Source: Deltaproteobacteria bacterium (GTDB lineage: Bacteria > CG2-30-53-67). From it: 9,702 nt of DNA. Location: contig JAADIO010000063.1 of assembly GCA_013151235.1 (NCBI GenBank), positions 1-9,702 on the forward strand, written 5' to 3'. Numbering within the stretch: the stretch's first letter is position 1; each line of letters starts with the position of its first letter. Shown here piece after piece: positions 7,182 through 9,702 of the stretch. The notes below the pieces were generated by a model. That model was given only the letters and a program-made list of their open reading frames with translations, made no database searches and had not been told where the DNA came from. The translations under genes and the position numbers were made by a program.

Positions 7182-7610
7182 ATGTCCCTGAAAGAAGACA
7201 TCATCAAGATCTTTTCCAGCCCGTCACTTCAGGATGCCCTGGAAAAGGATTGCCATGTCGATCTCGCGATACTCTTCGGCAGCGCAGCCTCCGGTAGGCA
7301 GAATCCCCGGGATCTGGACCTTGCGTTTCTCTTCCGGGAGCATCTGTCCGGGGATCAGGAAGAAAGACTCCTCGGACTTCTCAGAAGCTCGATACAGGTC
7401 GACAGGCTCGATGTGGTCTGCCTAAACCATGCCGATTGTTCCCTGCGGTACGAGGCCATCCGGAACGGGACACTCCTTTACGAATCGGAAAGCGCACGAT
7501 ACGCCGATTTCATCACCAGGACCTTCAAGGATTACGAAGAGATGAATTTTCTGAAACGGCACTACCACAGGGCAAAGATCGAGGAATTAAGAAGGATTGC
7601 AGATGTATAA
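7182..7610 (+). CDS. mntA: MNT-domain nucleotidyltransferase, antitoxin of a HepT-MntA (type VII) pair
   Basis: This 142-residue protein is a minimal nucleotidyltransferase. The hallmark is LFGSAASGRQNPRDLDLA: the phosphate-binding Gly33-Ser34 and the metal-binding Asp44/Asp46, with a likely third acidic residue at Asp77 (VDRLDVV). The usual spacing in MntA is GS-x10-DxD; here nine residues separate GS from the first Asp. In characterised members MntA transfers AMP from ATP to a tyrosine of the HEPN partner and so blocks its RNase activity, which makes it an enzymatic antitoxin acting in the cytoplasm. The C-terminal helix region (FKDYEEMNFLKRHYHRAK) is as expected. The ATG at 7182 has only a weak ribosome-binding site (GCGAG). 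The gene overlaps hepT by 8 nt, so the two are coupled. Function is assigned by family and by the paired context. Confidence 0.87.
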   Translation: MSLKEDIIKIFSSPSLQDALEKDCHVDLAILFGSAASGRQNPRDLDLAFLFREHLSGDQEERLLGLLRSSIQVDRLDVVCLNHADCSLRYEAIRNGTLLYESESARYADFITRTFKDYEEMNFLKRHYHRAKIEELRRIADV

Positions 7611-8016
7611 TCGTGATCTCGTCCTGAGAAAGATCGAGTCCCTGAAAAGATACCTCGACGAACTTTCGACCTTCCGGACTCTCACATTCGAGGAATACAA
7701 GGGTAAGATATCGAACTACCGGTCCGTGGAACGGCTGATCCAGTTGCTGGTGGAAGTCGCATCGGACATCAACGCCCACCTCCTCGCGAGGATGCGCGGT
7801 ATCGCCGTCGAGGATTACCGCTCCTCCTTCCTGCGAATGGGTGAAACCGGTCTTCTCGACCCGGCTTTGGCGCAGGACCTCTCCAGGGCAACAGGGATGC
7901 GAAACCGGCTGGTCCATGATTATGAAAAGATCGACGACCGAACGGTCTTCAACACCATTCCTCTCGCCCTTGCCGGATTCAAAGAATACATCCGGCAGAT
8001 CCTCAACCTTCTTTGA
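7603..8016 (+). CDS. hepT: HEPN-domain RNase toxin HepT (DUF86)
   Basis: The start is the ATG at 7603 (137 residues, MYNRDLVLRK), with AAGGA at 7592-7596; a TTG at 7597 would abut that site and is unlikely. The helical protein has the HEPN signature R-x4-H-x-Y as R100, H105 and Y107 (RNRLVHDY). Arg and His form the RNase centre in the homodimer and Tyr is the residue that MntA adenylylates in studied systems. The preceding TGLLDPALAQDLSRATGMR segment is also typical. All key residues are present, so the toxin looks intact. The gene order is antitoxin enzyme first, with an 8-nt overlap (7603-7610). I see no convincing terminator after it; a dispersed repeat begins about 45 bp downstream. It was probably acquired as a module with mntA, since such pairs are mobile and patchily distributed. 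Confidence 0.88.
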   Translation: MYNRDLVLRKIESLKRYLDELSTFRTLTFEEYKGKISNYRSVERLIQLLVEVASDINAHLLARMRGIAVEDYRSSFLRMGETGLLDPALAQDLSRATGMRNRLVHDYEKIDDRTVFNTIPLALAGFKEYIRQILNLL

Positions 8017-8061
8017 TTCTCTCCGCACCCCTGGCGTTAACTGCAAAAACCAACACCACCC

Positions 8062-8161
8062 TCTCGCCAAGCACGCAAAGATCGCCAAGAAAGATCAAGA
8101 TATATCTGCCTTTGCCCTTGATTTTGATTTTACTCCGCGTACCTTGGCGTCCTTTGCGAGA
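8062..8161. repeat. Dispersed inverted-repeat element, copy 1
   Basis: The ends are 19-bp imperfect inverted copies: TCTCGCCAAGCACGCAAAG (8062-8080) against CTTGGCGTCCTTTGCGAGA (8143-8161). The interior carries a CCTTGATTTTGAT run. The preceding bases (AAAACCAACACCACC) and the following CCCCGTG-rich tract (8176-8206) have weaker parallels around copy 2, so the true unit may be larger. I recognise the CTCGC-AAG-CGC and CTTTGCG-GAGA texts as very widespread intergenic repeats, from memory. No coding content. Confidence 0.75.
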
Positions 8162-8233
8162 TATGCCTTGGGTTTTCCCCGTGACTCCCCGTGTTCCCCG
8201 TGGTCAATTCTTTTTTGTCCGTCCACAGGAGAC

Positions 8234-8261
8234 TTGACTCCCGCCCGGATTGGTGTAAAAT
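8234..8261 (+). promoter_or_regulatory. Sigma-70-type promoter for the ATPase remnant
   Basis: TTGACT (8234-8239) and TAAAAT (8256-8261) are separated by 16 nt; each differs from consensus at one position. Transcription would start near 8268, leaving a leader of about 29 nt before the ATG at 8297. It is the best sigma-70 match I found in the window. It lies just right of repeat copy 1. Confidence 0.6.
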
Positions 8262-8296
8262 CCATATCAGTAGAACCAATCAGGAGCAAGATCCCG

Positions 8297-8548
8297 ATGA
8301 GTATCATTCAGAGAATCCTCAAGATCGATCTCCCCAAGGGACAGTCCGCCTTCCTGTGGGGACCCCGCAAGACGGGAAAGACGACCTTTCTACGCCGGCA
8401 TTTCCCGGAAAGTCCCGTCTACGATTTCCTGAAGACCGACCTCTTTCTTGAATTTTCGAAGAGGCCGTCTCTTCTTCGGGAACGGATCCGGATCATGCCC
8501 TGGCGGAACTTCCTGCGGGAACTCCGGCGGGGGGAGATCATATCCTGA
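8297..8548 (+). pseudogene. DUF4143-type AAA ATPase remnant with internal deletion
   Basis: This 83-codon frame starts at an ATG preceded by AGGAG (8282-8286). Residues 1-62 are the start of an AAA_14/DUF4143 ATPase: ILKIDLPKGQSAFLWGP, the Walker A motif GPRKTGKTT (22-30), then VYDFLKTDLFLEFSKRPSLL (41-60). Residues 65-82 (RIMPWRNFLRELRRGEII) read like the extreme C-terminus of the same family, which from memory usually ends in a PW-FL-L-GEII pattern. Full-length members are about 380-400 residues, so roughly 300 codons, including Walker B and the DUF4143 domain, are missing. The junction lies at a tandem CGGATC (8483-8494, encoding RIRI), and the fusion is in frame. Promoter, ribosome-binding site and stop are intact, so the short product may still be made, but it cannot be a working ATPase. 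Upstream extension of the open frame to 7841 only crosses hepT and the repeat. Confidence 0.75.
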
Positions 8549-8587
8549 GGCTGCGCAGCCTCCCTCGTTTTGAAACCAAAACCATCC

Positions 8588-8694
8588 TCTCGCCAAGCAC
8601 GCCAAGACCGCAAAGAAAAGGCAAGATCTATTCTGTCTTTGATCCTGCCTTTGATTTTGATCTTACTTGGCGTACCTTTGCGTCCTCTGCGAGA
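8588..8694. repeat. Dispersed inverted-repeat element, copy 2
   Basis: Direct-orientation second copy of the element at 8062-8161. The left arm TCTCGCCAAGCACGCCAAG (8588-8606) differs from copy 1 at a single base. The right arm is CTTTGCGTCCTCTGCGAGA (8676-8694). The interior again has CCTTTGATTTTGATCTTAC, and the left flank an AACCAAAACCA tract. It begins 40 bp after the ATPase remnant's stop. The two copies thus bracket the remnant and its promoter, about 525 bp apart. Confidence 0.75.
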
Positions 8695-8914
8695 AACAGG
8701 TTTTGCCTTTGATATCTGTTGTCCACGCTCCGATCTCTGCGTGATTTCCCCCACCCCTGTGGAATAGCACGCACGGCATTCGTCAGAAAGTTACACAACA
8801 AGATCCCGACGCGCCACAACACCTTGAAACTTCAGCCAAAATATTCCACCCCCAAAAAAGAGGATTCTGGCACAGCACACCCCTTGCAGTATAGCTTGGG
8901 CAACAACAATCGGG
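8695..8914. other. Gap upstream of the cytochrome gene; weak sigma-54-like site
   Basis: No gene seen. The first ~75 bp continue the repeat flank (CTCTGCGTGATTTCCCCC, comparable with the CCCCGTG tract after copy 1). At 8873-8888 the string CAGCACACCCCTTGCA has the spacing and right half of a sigma-54 promoter (consensus TGGCAC-N5-TTGCA) but an A where the first, nearly invariant G should be. A TGGCAC at 8868-8873 is complete but five bases too far from TTGC. I therefore regard sigma-54 control as possible but unproven. No good sigma-70 pair was found. Confidence 0.3.
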
Positions 8915-9062
8915 TTTCCGGATCGAAATAGTATCGGTCGGAAAACAAAAAACAAAAAAAGGAGGTGATGCCGAGAAAACGTACGGGGTAATGGGAAGTC
9001 AGTAGTAACGACAGGAAATTTTGGACGCAACAGTAATCAACTCGAGCAGAAAGGAAACAACC
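8915..9062 (+). promoter_or_regulatory. Structured leader of the cytochrome gene with extended anti-16S Shine-Dalgarno match
   Basis: Visible in order: a stem-loop (TTTCCGGAT 8915-8923 with ATC 8933-8935 and CGGAAA 8939-8944, 3-nt bulge); an A-rich, probably unstructured run (8942-8960); and AAAGGAGGTGAT (8958-8969), complementary to 11-12 bases at the 3' end of typical bacterial 16S rRNA. An ATG overlaps that match (8968-8970) and opens a 7-codon frame (MPRKRTG, stop 8989-8991). Its stop overlaps a second ATG as TAATG, followed by a 4-codon frame ending at 9005. The ordinary ribosome-binding site for the cytochrome is AAAGGAA at 9050-9056. The strong upstream site is 93 nt from the real start, so it cannot serve it directly. 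It may be a ribosome standby site, a translated leader or part of an RNA switch; the function is not known to me. Confidence 0.45.
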
Positions 9063-9702
9063 ATGAAAAAGATTTTAGTCATCACAGCAGCAGTGCTTCT
9101 CGCCATCGGTATGACGGCATCCTTCTCTTTCGCCGATGGCAGCGCAAACGGCATCACCGGTTCTCCCCATGACTTCTCGACAACCAGCACGCCTCATGAC
9201 ACTGGTGAGGTGGCCTGGAACATGCACCCCGGTGAAATTTGCCGCGTCTGCCACATCCCGCATGATGTCGAAAACCCGAATCTTAGCCTGAGCCGTCTCG
9301 GCGACATCAAAACGGACACCAGTTCCCTCATCTGGAACCGGAAACTCTCCAGCGAGACCTACGATACCTACGTCCTTGATGGTTCGCCGATGGACCAGCC
9401 TGACGGCACCTCCGTTCTCTGCCTCGGCTGCCATGACGACACCGTCGCCCTTGGAACCTTTGACAAGTATGCCGGCGGAGGCAACCCGGTCGATAGCTCC
9501 ATCTCCGACATGGACAGTGAAGCCGTCATCGGCGGGAACACCGCTTCGTTGGCCCGGACCCATCCGATCTCCATCGACTATCCGTCGGACGAGACCGATA
9601 GCTTCAACGATCCTAATACCGCAAAATTCGCGAACGGAGACACCGTTGCCGATGAGCTTGAAGAAATCGGCAGCGAGCATAAGGTCCAGTGCGCCACCTG
9701 CC
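9063..9702 (+). CDS. Exported multiheme c-type cytochrome (cut by window edge)
   Basis: The ATG at 9063 follows AAAGGAA with suitable spacing, and the frame stays open to the last base (213 full codons). Residues 1-24 (MKKILVITAAVLLAIGMTAS, then FSFA) are a classic Sec signal with cleavage likely after Ala24. Heme sites are C60-R-V-C63-H64 and C120-L-G-C123-H124, and a third C210-A-T-C213 at the edge whose next base (c) fits His. Other histidines (H36, H46, H55, H67, H167, H206) could be distal ligands. The context strings SPHDF, GEICRVCHIPHD, LCLGCHDDTVALG, THPISIDY and VQCATC resemble a multiheme cytochrome family of Geobacter-like bacteria, as I remember it. Such proteins carry electrons in the periplasm, at the outer membrane or outside the cell; which applies here is unknown. 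It starts what may be a respiratory operon beyond the window. Confidence 0.88.
   Translation, partial: MKKILVITAAVLLAIGMTASFSFADGSANGITGSPHDFSTTSTPHDTGEVAWNMHPGEICRVCHIPHDVENPNLSLSRLGDIKTDTSSLIWNRKLSSETYDTYVLDGSPMDQPDGTSVLCLGCHDDTVALGTFDKYAGGGNPVDSSISDMDSEAVIGGNTASLARTHPISIDYPSDETDSFNDPNTAKFANGDTVADELEEIGSEHKVQCATC

Noticed and set aside
7841-8548. 235-codon version of the ATPase remnant starting at 7841
   Set aside because: Its first 152 codons only cross hepT out of frame and the repeat element. The ATG at 8297 has its own promoter and ribosome-binding site and begins the recognisable protein.
8062-8694. CRISPR array
   Set aside because: Only two repeat units, each itself an inverted repeat of about 100 bp and separated by a gene. 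No regular spacers and no cas genes in the window.
8868-8888. Sigma-54 promoter (TGGCAC ... TTGCA) upstream of the cytochrome
   Set aside because: With the perfect TGGCAC the spacing to TTGC is five bases too long. With correct spacing the -24 element reads CAGCAC and lacks the conserved GG. Kept only as a weak note in the gap annotation.
8915-8960. Rho-independent terminator before the cytochrome
   Set aside because: The stem-loop is followed by an A-run, not a T-run, on the plus strand, and on the minus strand the T-run comes before the stem. Orientation is wrong for termination either way.
8880-9062. GEMM-type cyclic-dinucleotide riboswitch, which is known upstream of Geobacter cytochrome genes
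   Set aside because: The bases GGGCAAC and GGACGCAA recall the consensus, but they are not in the required arrangement and the core GGGCAAACC and second-stem pattern are missing.
9075-9680. 201-codon open frame on the minus strand opposite the cytochrome
   Set aside because: The plus strand has a signal peptide, ribosome-binding site and CxxCH motifs. The opposite frame is a by-product and matches nothing I know.

Overview
The window looks like an accessory stretch of a Gram-negative chromosome. A family-9 (heptosyltransferase-type) glycosyltransferase and an exported multiheme c-type cytochrome argue for an outer membrane and anaerobic or metal-linked respiration. The dispersed repeats and this kind of cytochrome remind me of Desulfobacterota/Desulfuromonadota (Geobacter-like) or Nitrospirota, but that placement is inference. 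There are no rRNA or tRNA genes and no CRISPR array that I can see.

Left third (1-4713): a surface-polysaccharide glycosyltransferase block. Two plus-strand genes, a cut family-2 enzyme and a family-4 enzyme joined by a GTGA overlap, run into a minus-strand operon. That operon reads GT9, then GT4 (TGATG overlap), then a membrane-anchored GT2. The two groups converge and their coding ends overlap by 30 bp. The leftmost gene is distinctly AT-richer than the genes to the right. Together these enzymes would add successive sugars to an LPS-core, O-antigen or exopolysaccharide chain; the sugars cannot be read from sequence.

Middle (4714-7181): a 374-bp gap without a clear gene, then a 227-bp repeat element bounded by 19-bp imperfect terminal inverted repeats. 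The element ends 26 bp before a large multispanning membrane protein of DUF2142 / GT-C type, possibly a lipid-linked sugar transferase for the same envelope pathway. A 340-bp gap follows with a common intergenic palindrome and a small perfect palindrome.

Right third (7182-9702): an MNT nucleotidyltransferase and HEPN pair (mntA-hepT, a type VII toxin-antitoxin module) overlapping by 8 nt. Next comes an 83-codon remnant of a DUF4143-type AAA ATPase that has its first and last segments fused in frame and keeps a good promoter and ribosome-binding site. It lies between two direct copies of a dispersed inverted-repeat element. The window closes with an unusual leader, holding a near-complete anti-16S Shine-Dalgarno match far from the start codon, and the first 213 codons of a multiheme cytochrome.

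I see no clearly undescribed multi-gene system. The items most worth a second look are the cytochrome leader, the internally deleted ATPase between its repeats, and the terminal-inverted-repeat element next to the DUF2142 gene.
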